64,000 bases of DNA from Dastarcus helophoroides (lineage: Eukaryota; Arthropoda; Insecta; Coleoptera; Bothrideridae). Below the pieces are notes generated by a model, which made no database searches, had not been told where the DNA came from, and worked only from the letters and a program-made list of their open reading frames with translations. The stretch lies in contig CM053327.1 in the NCBI GenBank assembly GCA_028583605.1, forward strand, positions 35,485,626 to 35,549,625, written 5' to 3'. A program made the translations under genes and the position numbers. Every line of letters starts with the position of its first letter. Positions within the stretch are counted from its first letter, which is position 1. This document shows positions 45,850 through 57,600 of this stretch, one piece after another.

Positions 45850-47795
45850 AATCAGTTGAGTAGTTGATTCTAATTGATGTTTTAACGGTTTAAATAAAAT
45901 AGAATGCCAAGGACAAACAGTTGTTGATCCTTTTTTTCTCTTGATTTTATTAAAGTTATCTATAATTTTGCTAAAAACAGCATTGTTTATGTTGGAACTT
46001 CTAAAAGTTGATTCTAATTTTTTATTAGTGTAGCAGCAAAAAAAAATTAAAGAACAAACATTTGTAGACTAATTGTTTTTTTTTCGGTTTTGTTTAGGTT
46101 CTTTATAGTTTTTCTAAAGGCGGTATTGTTTATGCCAGTAATTCTAAAAGTTGTTTTAAATTTTTTGTCAGCAGCTAAAATAGATTTTAAAAAACAAACA
46201 TTTGCTGAATAATTGTTTTTTTTTTTGTTTAATTTAAGTTTTTCATAGTTTTGCCAAAGACATCATTGCTTATGTCAGAAATTCTTAAAGTTGGTTTTAA
46301 TTTTTCATTAGCACAGCAACCACAAACTAGATTTTAAAGAACAAACACTTGCTGACTAATTGTTTTTTTTTTCGGTTTTATTTTTGTTTCTCATAGTTTT
46401 GTCAAAGACATCATTAAAATTATCAAAAGTTTTGGAGATGTTTCTATTTTTTCATTTAGATTTTAAAAAATAAACATTTGCTGACTGATTTTTTTATGTT
46501 TTATTTAAGTTCTTCATAGTTTTGCCAAATACAGCATTGTTTATGTCAGACATTCTTAAAGTTAGTTTTAATTTTTTATTAGCACAGCAGCCAAAAACTA
46601 GATTTTAAAGAAAAACACTTGTTAACTTATTGTTTTTTTGGTTTTATTTTAGTTTCTTATAGTTTTGTCAAAGACGTCATTGAAATCATTAAAAGTTTTA
46701 AAGATGTTTCTATTTTTTCATTTAGATTTTAAAAAATAAACATTGGCTAACTGATTTTTTTTATGTTTTATTTGAGTTCTTTATAGTTTTGCCAAATACA
46801 GCATTGTTTATGTCAGACATTCCTAAAGTTAGTTTTAATTTTTCAGTAGCACAGCAGCCAAAAACTAGATTTTGAAGAACAAACACTTGCTGACTAATTG
46901 TTTCTTTTTTTGGTTTTATTTTAGTTTCTTATAGTTTTGTCAAAGACATCATTGAAATCATCAAAAGTTTTAGAGATGTTTCTATTTCTTCATTTAGATT
47001 TTAAAAAATAAACATTTGCTGACTGATTTTTTTATGTTTTATTTAAGTTCTTTATAGTTTTGCCAAATACAGCATTGTTTATGTCAGACATTCTTGAAGT
47101 TTGTTTTAATTTTTCATTAGCACAGCAGCTAAAAACTAAATTTAAAAGAACAAACACTTGCTAACTAATTGTTTTTTTTTTGGTTTTATTTTAGTTTCTT
47201 ATAGTTTTGTCAAAGACATTATTAAAATCATCACAAGTTTTAAAGATGTTTCCATTTTTTCATTTAGATTTTAAAAAATAAACATTTGCTAACTGATTTT
47301 TTTTATGTTTTACTCAAGTTCTTCATAGTTTTGCCAAATACAGCATTGTTTTATGTCAGACATTTCCAAAGTTAGTTTTAATTTTTCATCAGCACAGCAG
47401 CCAAAAACTAGATTTTTAAGAACAAACACTTGCTGACTAATTGTTTCTTTTTTTGGTTTTATTTTAGTTTCTCATAGTTTTGCCAAAAACATCATTAAAA
47501 TCATAAAAATGTTTAAAGATGTTTTTAATTTTTTATTTAGATTTTAAAAAAACAAACATTTTCCGACTGATCCTTTTATGTTTTATTTAAGTTCTTTATG
47601 GTTATGTCAAAGACAGCACAGTTTATGTCAAAAATTTCAAAAGTTATGCCTTATTTTTTATTAGCACAGTAGCAGAAGACAGTTGTAAAAAACAACTAAT
47701 TGCTGTATGATTTTTTTATGTTTTATTTAGGTTCTTTAAAATTTTTTCAAAGACAGAACTGTTTATCATAAAAATTCTAAAGATTGTTCTTATTT
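45850..47795 (+). repeat. Dimeric satellite array (142 + 129 bp), ~14 monomers
   Basis: The monomer landmark AAACA(T/C)TTGCTGACT recurs near 45912, 46056, 46195, 46343, 46472, 46612, 46737, 46879, 47008, 47150, 47280, 47422, 47553 and 47694. From 46343 the spacing alternates about 142 and 129, so the unit is a ~271-bp dimer: one half has AGCATTGTTTATGTCAGACA, the other CAAAGACATCATTGAAATCA. Left monomers are more diverged, as expected at an array edge. The right end is interrupted by a LINE. Confidence 0.92.
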
Positions 47796-47799
47796 TTTT

Positions 47800-48842
47800 T
47801 AAGTTTAATCCACTCGGAAAGGGTAACCCCATTATGCTATCAAAGCACTGCAAGTAAGATGAACCGCCTTCTTAAACAAGGATGGGTTGTAATTTTTGGA
47901 AAAAAATTCTTTTGGTAATTTTATACCTTGAAAGTTCTATAATAAAAAGAGTTTCCGTAGACAGAAGTTCTCATTGTGTCAAGCTGGACCGCATAGCAAT
48001 TTGCTGTCTACGACTGTCTGGTACGCCTCAAGAATCTTGCCCTTGGGGGAATCAATCCTATTAGTTTCTGCGAGCATCTTTCATTATAGTACTTGTAGAA
48101 AAGAGACAAATCACCAACCAAATGCCTGTGCTCTAGTGTTTCGAGAGAATTGGTCAGACTTTCGTCATCAATTAGGCAAATCGCTCTTCTTTGAATTGAA
48201 AGTGTGCTTTCGGGCTGAACTCCAAACATGAGAACAGCATTTTAGTGTTGGCCTAACTTGAGCTGTGTATAGTGTTAATAGCTAATGAGATGTAAAGTAC
48301 TTTTTAGCTCTAAAAAAAACCTAGCTTCTGAGAGGCGGATTTGGCAATGGCGCGCACATGATCGTCCCAAGAGAAGTTAGGGCTCACATTCACTCCTAGG
48401 ATAGATAGATTAGATCCCATGGGAAGGATTTTACCGTCCATTAGTATGTTTGTTGCATTATCCCTTGATATTTTCTTAGAGAAAACCGCGGCCTGAGTTC
48501 TTAAAGCGTTGAAGTCGAACAAATTGTTTTTACTCCATTCCAGAATAATCTCGAGATCTCGATTAATCGTTTCTATCTGCTGTTTCCTTAGTCGATCTAA
48601 AGCAGAGATAGATAATGATTTGTCGAAGAAAAACGATGACACAAGATTACTATCATCTGCGTAGCTGTATGTAGGATTAAAAAATCAAGCTAAGAGATCG
48701 TTTATGTGTAACAGAAATAGAGTAGGAGACAGAACAGACCTCTGAGGCACCCCTGCGTTAATCACAAAAGTCCCGGATGAGATGCCATCAACGACGACCT
48801 GAAGAGATCTGTCAGCGAGAAAATTGGATAGCAAATGACGGT
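47800..48842 (-). pseudogene. 5'-truncated Jockey/CR1-like LINE inserted in satellite
   Basis: Minus-strand copy with the C-terminal half of ORF2. From high to low coordinates: NFLADRSLQVVVDGISSGTF, GVPQRSVLSPTLFLLHINDL, YSYADDSNL with the YADD catalytic box near 48655, RKQQIETINRDLEIILEWSK, GSNLSILGVNVSPNFSWDDH, then a tail with IQRRAICLIDDESLTNSLE and GLIPPRARFLRRTRQS. Stops and frameshifts interrupt it (for example after QKLGFF). The 3' end (AAGTTTAATCCACTC) abuts satellite at 47800, and satellite resumes by about 48865. Orientation equals the host gene. Confidence 0.88.
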
Positions 48843-48859
48843 GATGATATTTTAACACA

Positions 48860-48990
48860 TGCAAAAAATAGATTTTAAAAAACAAACATTTGCTGACTGA
48901 TTGTCTTTTGCGTTATTCAAATTCTTCAGAGTTTTACCAAAAACAGCATTGTTCATGAAGGAAATCTAAGTCATATAAAATTGATGTTTT
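48860..48990 (+). repeat. Satellite monomer right of the LINE
   Basis: AAACAAACATTTGCTGACTG and AACAGCATTGTTCATGA then AAGTCATATAAAATTGATGT match the 393-bp unit of 51480-53470 better than the dimeric array to the left, linking the two arrays. Confidence 0.85.
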
Positions 48991-49954
48991 GTAGCATAAT
49001 AATCAAAGAATGGACTTATTTCGTACTTGAATACAAATTTAGATTTTGTTAGTTGGTCTTACCTGCTATCGATCAGTCGAAGCCAAGGGCAACATTTTTT
49101 ATAAAATGAGAACATACTTATATGTAATTATTGTCTAAAGTTTATAACATAGTACAAGATAAATTCAAGGAAAAGCGAATCGAGTCACGATCAATTAAAC
49201 TTCATTTATCTTTGAGCAAAGTTCCAAAAATTTACTCGACTCAGTAATGGGAAAGTAAACAAGAAATTCCAAATTAAATATTTATTTAACTCTTTATTAA
49301 GACGTTCTCTTTATCCTTATACAAACGAATATCTTACAAAATAAGTCTCCTAAGCATCATACAATAATAGTAACAATTAATGGAAAAATGGAAAACATTT
49401 CATTAATTCAAAAAAAAAATGTAACCAAACAGTCTTATTACGTAAAAACGTAGAACAAAATTAATCCTGTGGTGAGCAGCGTAATTTGATCTCTGGCGGC
49501 ACAACTTTGGGTAACTGGAACAGAAGAATAATTCCAAGTTTTAATTCACTTGCGACAGAGAGTTGTATCTAATACGAAAACTCCACGGATGAAAGAAAGT
49601 CCTCGGGAAAAAAACGCCTAAGTAAATTAGAAATTCAAGAGTAGCGCCTAACGTTATTACGTGGAGAAAGAAAGTTAATTTCATAAAAAAAGATTCGACA
49701 CCGAATATTATTACGGCTTTCGGTTGCTTAACAGGTTTTTGGAGGTTATTTCGGTTTGGTTCTACGACAAATCTGGCGACGCTCCATTGAATGTACAATT
49801 CAGCCTTATTACGTATTGCTAGAGTTAAGTTAATTTTACATTAATTCATTCTTAGATCGCTCTTGATAATTGCTGCTATTGATGCTTTGTCATTTTTATT
49901 AAAAATTCTTGGAACACAGTTCACATACTTAATTGTAACAATGGATTAAATATT
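48991..49954. other. Unassigned intron sequence
   Basis: No exon or array was recognised. The frame at 49541-49798 has no motif and does not fit beat phase or sequence. Confidence 0.35.
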
Positions 49955-50350
49955 TGTTTTTAAGTTTAATCTTCTTGCAAAGGGTAGCCCCATTATGTCT
50001 TCAACACTTTGACTTTTCGAGTATAATGCAGAAACAAGGATAGATGGCGATGAATCGCCTTCTTAAACAAGAAAAGGTTGTAATTTTTGAAAAAAATTTC
50101 TTTCGGTAACAAGCTCCATAGCTTAAAAGTTCCATTGAAAAAAGAGTCTCCATAGACCTCACTGTGTCAAGCTGGACCGTACGGAAATTTGCTGTCTTTG
50201 ACTGTCTTGTATGCCTCAAAAGTCTTGCCCTTAAAGGATCGATCCTATTAGTTCCTGAAAGCATCTCCCATGATAGTACTTTTAGAAAAGAGGCAAGTCA
50301 TCAACCATCCGCCTGTGCTGTAATGTTTCAAGAGAATCGGAGTTTTGAAT
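49955..50350 (-). mobile_element. 5'-truncated LINE, 3' end copy
   Basis: Same 3' end as 36515-36845 and 47800-48842 (AAGTTTAATC, GGGTAGCCCCATTATG, GCCTCAAAAGTCTTGCCCTT, AGAGAATCGGA), minus strand, about 395 bp. Somewhat diverged; carries an insertion of ~20 bp near 50010-50035 relative to 47800. Confidence 0.85.
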
Positions 50351-51121
50351 GATGTCACTTACTTTATTAATTGTTTTGTATGTTTGTAATTAATAAAATC
50401 AAAGCAAAACTGGTGGATGCGCTGTTTAAGAGCATGACTGCCGGGCGCATTAATCAGTAAAACCTGACCAAACCGACGTATGTTGTCTTACTTCATCATA
50501 AGTCCTTTATCATTAAGCAATGCAGTGGCTACAACTAATAATGTGCGATGTTGCAAAACTTTTGGCGTAGGTCAGCGCTTTTTGTTTCCTGTCCAATTTG
50601 AATACCTTTCGTTAATAAGTGACTGCTAATCATTCCACGGCACGAACTCTAAAGCTACTTTCGCTCTCGGCGGTAGCGCTCAACCAAAACGAAAATAAGG
50701 GGCACTTTTGAGCAAACTTCATTTCAAGCTGTAAGAGAAATGGGATTATTTTTAAATGAAAATGCTTTAACAATTGTTTTCAATAAACCTGATCCCAGCT
50801 TAAGTTTTCTGAAGCGTCTACCACAATATAATATTAAGTATCGTCATAACCGCAGTTCGTATCGCGATTCGACGAAGGTCGATTTTATTTTGAATATACG
50901 TAGCTTGCGTTAGGAAAAAAGGTAATCTGAGTTGAGCTTTTCACCGATGCGTTGAGATTGTTATTTTAACCTCGCGCTTTTATATTATATCGGTTACTTT
51001 GCTAAGCAGCAAGTCAGGGGAACTTTAGGGGTAGATTCTTATAATATCGGAAACGCACTCCCTATAATTGAAACACTTTATCTTTCTGTTTATACGCCAC
51101 TTATTCCAATGAAAAAGAAAT
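50351..51121. other. Intron sequence left of beat exon 4
   Basis: Single-copy-looking sequence next to the exon 4 donor. No further exon was recognised here. Confidence 0.4.
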
Positions 51122-51127
51122 GAATAC

Positions 51128-51326
51128 CTTTCGCTGGGACGGGATCTTTAACTGGAGCAAGGTCGACTTCGGTATCCTGCTGGTACAAATCTCCGATCTT
51201 GCCAATGCACTTGAGCACTAGCCTTCCATTTTGAAAGTAAGATGGGAACAACCTCAACTCCAGAGAATTAAAGCTCCAAAACAGCTCTTGGATTGGGTGC
51301 TTGCCAGTCGAGCATTGTTCGCAAAC
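51128..51326 (-). CDS. beat-family exon: C-terminal half of second Ig domain
   Basis: The exon has 199 nt (66 codons plus one base), entered in phase 0 through acceptor TTTGTTGCAG at 51327-51328. It reads VCEQCSTGKHPIQELFWSF, NSLELRLFPSYFQNGRLVLK, C, then IGKIGDLYQQDTEVDLAPVK and DPVPAK. The L.L.....F.NGRL.LKC..KI..LY pattern is the strand E-F region of the Beat second Ig domain and supplies its second cysteine. The CEQC pair near the start adds two further cysteines. The donor G|GTATTC at 51122-51127 is weak but reading through stops after 15 more residues. The outgoing phase is 1. The exon is isolated: satellite arrays of one monomer family lie on both sides (to about 49000 and from about 51480). 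Confidence 0.85.
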
Positions 51327-51479
51327 CTGCAACAAATTATGCAACTCATAGATCTTTAAAACGCAACCGAATCATCCGGTAGCTTTTAAAATGAAGTTAG
51401 AAGTTTCAATTGCGAAATAAGTTGGTGCTATTTATTGCAAAACTATGACTTTGCGATGACATCATAATTCTGTGTCTTC

Positions 51480-53470
51480 AGAGTAACTCTCACTAAACAG
51501 CAAAAAAAAGTTTTAAAAAACAAATAATTGCTGACTTGTTTTTTCTTGTCTTATTTAATTTCCTTAAAGTTTCTTTAAAGACTAGAAATTTAAAAAATTG
51601 TTTCTAGTTCTTTGTTAAAACAGATACAAAAAAATAGATTTTAAAAAACAAACATTTGCTGACTAATTGTTTTTTTTTTGTTTTATTCAAGTTTTTCATA
51701 GTTTTACCAAAAACAGCATTGTTCATATAAGAAATTTTAAGTCATATAAAATTGATGTTTTGCAGCATAATAATCCGGTTGCTTTTAAAATGAAGTTAGT
51801 AGTTTTAATTGCAAAATAAGTTGATGCTATTTATTGCAAAACTATGACTATGGGACGACATCATAATTCTGTGTCCTCAGAGTAACTCTCACTAGACAGC
51901 AGAAAATAGTTTTAAAAAACAAATAATTGCTGACTTGTTTTTTTTGCCTTATTTAATTTTTTTTAGGTTTCTACAAAGACTAGAAATTCTAAAAATTGTT
52001 TCTAGTTTTTGTTAAAACAGATACAAAAAATAGATTTTAAAAAACAAACATTGGCTCACTAATTGTTTTTTTTTGTTTTATTCAAGTTTTTCATAGTTTT
52101 AGCAAAAACAGCATTGTTTATTTAATAAGTTTTAAGTCATATAAAATTGATGGTTTGCATCATAATAATCCGATTGCTTTTAAAATAAAGTTAGTGGTTT
52201 TAATTGCAAAATAAGTTGGTGCTATTTATTGCAAAACTATGAACTTTGCAACGACATCATAGTTCTGTGCCTTTAGAGTAACTCTCACTAGACAGCAGAA
52301 AATAGTTTTAAAAAACAAATAATTGCTGACTTGATTTTTCTGTCTTATTTAATTTTTGTGAAGTTTCTACAAAGACTAGAAATTCTAAAAATTGTTTTTA
52401 GTTTTTGTTAAAACAGATACAAAAAATAGATTATTAAAAACAAACATGGCTCACTAATAGTTTTTTTTGTTTTATTCAAGTTTTTCATAGTTTTACCAAA
52501 AACAGCATTGTTCATTTAATAAATTTTAAGTCATATCAAATTGATGTTTTGCATCATAATAATCCGATTGCTTTTAAAATAAAGTTAGTGGTTTTAATTG
52601 CAAAATAAGTTGGTGCTATTTATTGCAAAACTATAAACTTTGCAACGACATCATAGTTCTGTGTCTTTAGAGTAACTCTCACTAGACAGCAGAAAATAGT
52701 TTTAAAAAACAAATAATTGCTGATTTGTTTTTTTTTTGTCTTTTTTAATTTTTTAAAGTTTCTTTAAAGACTAGAAATTTTAAAAATTGTTTCTGGATTT
52801 TTGTTAAAACAGATACAAAAAAATAGATTTTAAAAAACAAACATTTGCTGACTAATTTTTTTTTGTTTTATTTAAGTTTTTCATAGTTTTACCAAAAACA
52901 GCATTGTTCGTATAAGAAATTTTAAGTCATATAAAATTGATGTTTTGCAGCATAATAATCCGGTTGCTTTTAAAATGAAGTTAGTAGTTTTAATTGCGAA
53001 ATAAGTTGATGCTATTTATTGCAAAACTATGACTTTGCGATGACATCATAATTCTGTGTTATTAGAGTAACTCTCACTAGACAGCAGAAAATAGTTTTAA
53101 AAAACAAATAATTGCTGACTTGTTTTTTTTTGTCTTATTTAATTTTTTTAAAGTTTCTACAAAGACTAGAAATTCTAAAAATTGTTTCTAGTTTTTGTTA
53201 AAACAGATACAAAAAATAGATTTTAAAAAACAAACATTGGCTCAATAATTGTTTTTTGTTTTATTCAAGTTCTTCATAGTTTTACCAAAAACAGCATTGT
53301 TCATATGAGAAATTTTAAGTCATATCAAATTGAAGTTTTGCAGCATAATAATTCGGTTGCTTTTAAAATGAAGTTAGTTTTAATTGCGAAATAAGTTGGT
53401 GCTATTTATTGCAAAACTATGACTTTGCGACGACATCACAATTCTGTGTCTTCAGAGTAACTCTTACTAG
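51480..53470 (+). repeat. ~393-bp satellite array, five copies, related to 45.8-49.0 kb
   Basis: CATAATAATCCG recurs about every 392-396 bp (near 51767, 52164, 52555, 52946, 53340). Each unit has two monomer-like parts (AAATAATTGCTGACTTG and AACAAACATT(T/G)GCT(G/C)ACTAA with ACCAAAAACAGCATTGTTCA) plus a ~130-bp part not seen in the 142/129 array (TTGCTTTTAAAATGAAGTTA, CTCTCACTAGACAGCAG). It is a more complex derivative of the same monomer. Confidence 0.92.
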
Positions 53471-53488
53471 ACCAGGAATTTTAGTTTT

Positions 53489-53547
53489 GATCTAGAATCA
53501 GCTCAGTTAATCTACTTGCAAGTGGATAAACTAGACCGTTTCTAGAC
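53489..53547. repeat. Imperfect palindrome, family copy 1
   Basis: GATCTAGAATCAGCTC and GAGACCG-like right arm (CTAGACCGTTTCTAGAC) around TCTACTTGCAAGTGGATA. More decayed than the copy at 53951-54012. Confidence 0.65.
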
Positions 53548-53564
53548 AAAAGTTGGTGTTCAAA

Positions 53565-53832
53565 GGATACCCATTTACCCTTGACATTAAAATAAAATTA
53601 ACCTTACCCTTTGTGAAACGGATTTTTTGATAAAAATTTGGTAACTCATTTTTGTGTAACTTGTTTTGAAAAGATACTTATTTCAGCCCTTTAAGCTTAA
53701 GGATACCCACTCACTCTTGGCAGTAAAATAAAATTGACCTTACCTTACGTTAAACGGATCTTTTTATAATAATTTGGTGACTTATTTTTGTGTAACTTGT
53801 TCTGCAAAGATAATTATTTCAGCCCATTTAAT
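53565..53832 (+). repeat. 136-bp tandem duplication
   Basis: GGATACCCA(T/C) through AAAATAAAATT(A/G)ACCTTACC and TTTTTGTGTAACTTGTT occurs at 53565 and 53701, with moderate divergence. Confidence 0.85.
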
Positions 53833-53950
53833 TATAACCTAATTATATGATGTTGCAAAATCAAAGCAAGTCAATAGCTATGCAACATATTCAAAAAGGA
53901 AGGTATTTCATTGGTATATTAAACAAAGTCTAGACCATGAGCGTTATCTC

Positions 53951-54012
53951 TGCTCTAGAATCGGTATCGTCTATCTACCTGCAAGTAGATACAGTAGGCC
54001 GATTCTAGAGCA
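53951..54012. repeat. 28-bp-arm palindrome, family copy 2
   Basis: TGCTCTAGAATCGG ... ATCTAC (53951-53978) pairs with GTAGAT ... CCGATTCTAGAGCA (53985-54012) around CTGCAA. Related to 53489-53547, so these are probably two copies of a tiny foldback element. Confidence 0.8.
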
Positions 54013-54122
54013 AAAGATGTACTTCTAGTGTAGAATTGGATTGATTTGTTACTCACTTTGCCATCAAGTGACTACAAATTTACTCAAAGTGAATCTTTTC
54101 ATAAGAATTTGTATAAAAAATA

Positions 54123-54232
54123 ATAAATTATCGTTAGTTTTGCGTAAAATACTTCGATCTCCCTTTCAGCCTGTTTCCGAGTAATTAGTTCTCATAGAAT
54201 AATTATTTCACCCCTTTTAATTATCAAAACAC
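54123..54232 (+). repeat. 110-bp direct repeat, left copy
   Basis: ATAAATTATCGTTAGTTTTG through CCCCTTTTAATTATCAAAACAC, nearly identical to 58042-58151 (about four differences). The two enclose a 3.8-kb segment of unlike composition. Confidence 0.92.
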
Positions 54233-54615
54233 TAGTCGGGTGTATCATCCGCCGAGGCGGATGGGTCACTATCTCTAAGTGGATCATTATCTGTAGGTGG
54301 ATCACGCGCTGCGAGCGGATCGTTCGGTAATTGCGTGGAAACGACGTGCGATCAACTGTTAGCGACGCGATGGGGGAAGTTGTGGGCGTGGCTTAATTGA
54401 CGTCGTCATAGAATTTTTCGGAGACATAGACTCGTTTTGATCATATGAGAAGAGACGCTCCGTATTTTATCTTATTTTGATGGGACCGGTTGCTAGGGAC
54501 GCGGTAGGGGAAGTCGTGGGCGTGGCTTGATCGTTGTCATAGCATGTTTTGGAATTATAGACCCGTTAAGAACATAGATTTATATGCGAGAGAAGGGACG
54601 CTTCATATTTTATAG
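54233..54615 (+). repeat. GC-rich island with ~130-bp tandem duplication
   Basis: An 18-bp palindrome CATCCGCCGAGGCGGATG lies at 54246-54263. Two related ~115-130-bp segments follow (about 54361-54480 and 54496-54612), sharing CGACGCG(A/G)T(G/A)GGGGAAGT(T/C)GTG, GGGCGTGGCTT and GAC(T/C)CGTT. GATC-containing GCGGATC(G) motifs recur at the start. No coding frame. It is compositionally foreign to its surroundings, perhaps part of a mobile element. Confidence 0.7.
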
Positions 54616-54619
54616 GATG

Positions 54620-57600
54620 TATTTCTAAAAAATTGAACTTAAGTTTTTAAGATTAAGCTGAAATTTTAATTTCAGTAAAAATGGACACAAAAATACCATT
54701 TTTTAAAATGGAATTAATTAAAAATGAAAATAACAATAATCAATTTAATAAGGTTTATTAGATAAACTTATACAACACATCGATAAAGTTGAAAAAACTA
54801 AATGTAATCTAAGGAAACTATTGTATTTAGTATTTTTTCCCAACATTTCAGCAATCGACTTAATCTAAAAATTTCGACTTTATTTTAAAACTCCAAATAT
54901 CTACAGCTTTCCCGAAATTTCAATTCAATTTTTTTTAATCAAAATTTCAGGATTTTCTTAAAATTTGACTTTCAGCTCAACACTTTAAGAAGTGCACCTT
55001 TACATATAAAAGTATTGTTTAAATTTACAGTTTTTATTTTAAATTCTCCCTTTGTTCTGTAAATTTCTTCTCTAAGCTTTTTCTAAAGAATTCCAGTAAA
55101 TTTTTAAATTTGAAGATTATTCATTAAATTTTTTTTTTCACGATTTCAAATTTACATGCAAAATTTCGGTTGTTTTCTTTAAACTTTAAACCTTAATTTA
55201 TTTTATTAAATTTATAGTTGCTTTCTAGTTTTGACTCTCCTTGAGTCTAAACCTAAAAGTATTACTATCCTTCTCAAAATTTAAAATTTAAATTAAAACA
55301 TTTCAAACTTTCCACTGTTTTTACATTTTGACTTTTTTGTAAAACTTTAAAATTTCGTCTTTTCTTGAAATTTTGACTATCGATTTCAACTTTATTAAAA
55401 AATTCCACATTTTCGAATGTCCACTTTCTTAAAATTTACATAATTATCAAAATTTTGACTTTTTCTTAAAACAGTGACTTTAGTATTTTGACTTTGTTAA
55501 AAATTTTAACATTTTCTCAAAATCCTTAGTTTTTACAAATTTGTTTTGAGAAATTTTGAAAATTTGGTCTTCTAAAAATGTTTGTTTTAAAATTTTGACC
55601 TTTATGGAAATTTAAAATTATTAATTTTTAAAATTTGGGATGTTTTAAAAAACCAATACTTTTGAAAAGTTTCTCTTTTTCGATTTGTAAATTGGTGTTT
55701 TTAATGTCGACTTTTTATATCATTTGCAAATTTTCTCAAAATTTTGCTTTATTTGAAAAATCCGCAATATTTCAAATAACCACTTTTTTAAAAATGTTTT
55801 GATCGGTTTGAAGTTGTTGACGTTTTCTTGGACAAAAATTAAATTTTTTTTTTCGAAGAATTAGATTTTCTTAAACATTTTAGAACCTTTCGCTTAAAAA
55901 TGTCTAAATATGTATTAACAATTTCACCTTATTTTACAGCTACAGTTGAAAAATTTCACTTTTTTCCTTTTCTTTTAGAATTTACATCGACTTTTAAACT
56001 ACCTCTTTCAAAATTCATTTCTTTTTTTAAATTTTACCTATATTTTGTATTTTTCAATCCCTTTAAAATTTTCCTGATTTTTTTGGTCTTTTTTATTTTT
56101 TTTTTCACATATTCAAGTTTCTCTAGTTTTAACTTTTTTCGAAATTTTATTATTTTTTTTAATTTTGAAAATTTCGATTTTTTGATGAAAATTTGGGATC
56201 TCTTTGCAAAATTAAACTTTTAAATATTCAGCTTTTTCTTGGATTTGTTAACTTTTCTGAAAATTATTTCGACTTTACTGAAAAACCCGGCTTTTTGGCA
56301 ATTTTATGTTTACAATTATAAATGGTTTTGAGTTTTTTACAATTTTAACTTTTCTAAAATTTCAACATTTCAAAATTATTACTATTTTCAAATTTTTAGC
56401 ATTTTCTGAAAATGTGGGCATTAAAAGATTAACTATTTCTCGAAATTTGGGCTTTTGGCAATTGCTAATTTCTAAGAAAACTTTGACATTTCGAAATTTG
56501 AACTTTTTTGACTTTTTTGAACATACATTTTCAAAAATATCGAATTCTTTTAAATTTTAATTTTCAAAAGTTTACTTTACATTTTCAGTTTTAAATATTC
56601 TCGAAGTTTCTTATTTAAATATTTTGGATATTTTAAAATTTAATTTTTCTCAAAACTTTCACTTTTATACAATTTTAAAATAAGTCAATTTTTTATGAAA
56701 CTTTATAATAAAAGTTAAACTTTTTAAATACATATTATTCCGATTTTTCCCAGAAATTCTGGCCGTTCCTAAAAGTTTTTTCATTTTTTTGTTATTGTAA
56801 TTTTTATTAATTTTCATTTTAGATTAAAAATCTAGTGCTTTATCTAGAAATTACGTGTTTATCAAACTGGATTTAGACTTTTCCTTGAAAATTTTAGCTT
56901 TTTTTTTGAAACCTAAATTTTAGCCCAAAAATTAATTTATTTTTTTAACTATTTATTGCGATTTTAAGTTGAAAATTGAAATAGTTTTTAATTTTGAATT
57001 TGTCTACAGACGATGTAATTCAATTTTTAGTTGTTGAAAAGTTTTTGCTTGGATTCTACGATTTTTAAATATACTTTCAAGTTCTCAGCTTCTCCTAACC
57101 CGTTTCGCATTTTGGCGTTTCTGAAAGATTAAATTTTTTTGATATATTTATTATTTATATCTTAAAGAATAATAATTAATATTTATTTATGCATATAATT
57201 ATATTTTTCTAATTTTGAATTTTTTTCCGTATTTTGAACTTTTAGATCACAATTTTACGCCTTTCTGAAAGTTTAATTTTAAACTTGGAATGTTGACTTA
57301 TTCCTGAAATTTGAAATGTTTTTTTGAAAACCTAAATTTCAATTCCTAAGTTCGATTTTTTTAATTTCGATTTTTATACACAACTTAGTTATTAATAATG
57401 CGATTTTTTTTTTAAATTCAGGTTTTGACTATAGAATAATAAGGATTTCTAAATGAAAATCCAGAATTTTGAGTAAAATCAAAAATATAGAGAAAAACCC
57501 CGATATCTATAAAAATTACTCAAAACGTTTTACGTTTGTTTGTTTCTCTTTTTTATAAAGTTCGGGTTCTTTCCTAATATTTCGTCTTTTTCTGGGAAGC

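Noticed and set aside
55900..56560. F/L/I-rich plus-strand frames resembling membrane proteins
   Set aside because: They are produced by T-rich degenerate repeats; composition explains the hydrophobicity.
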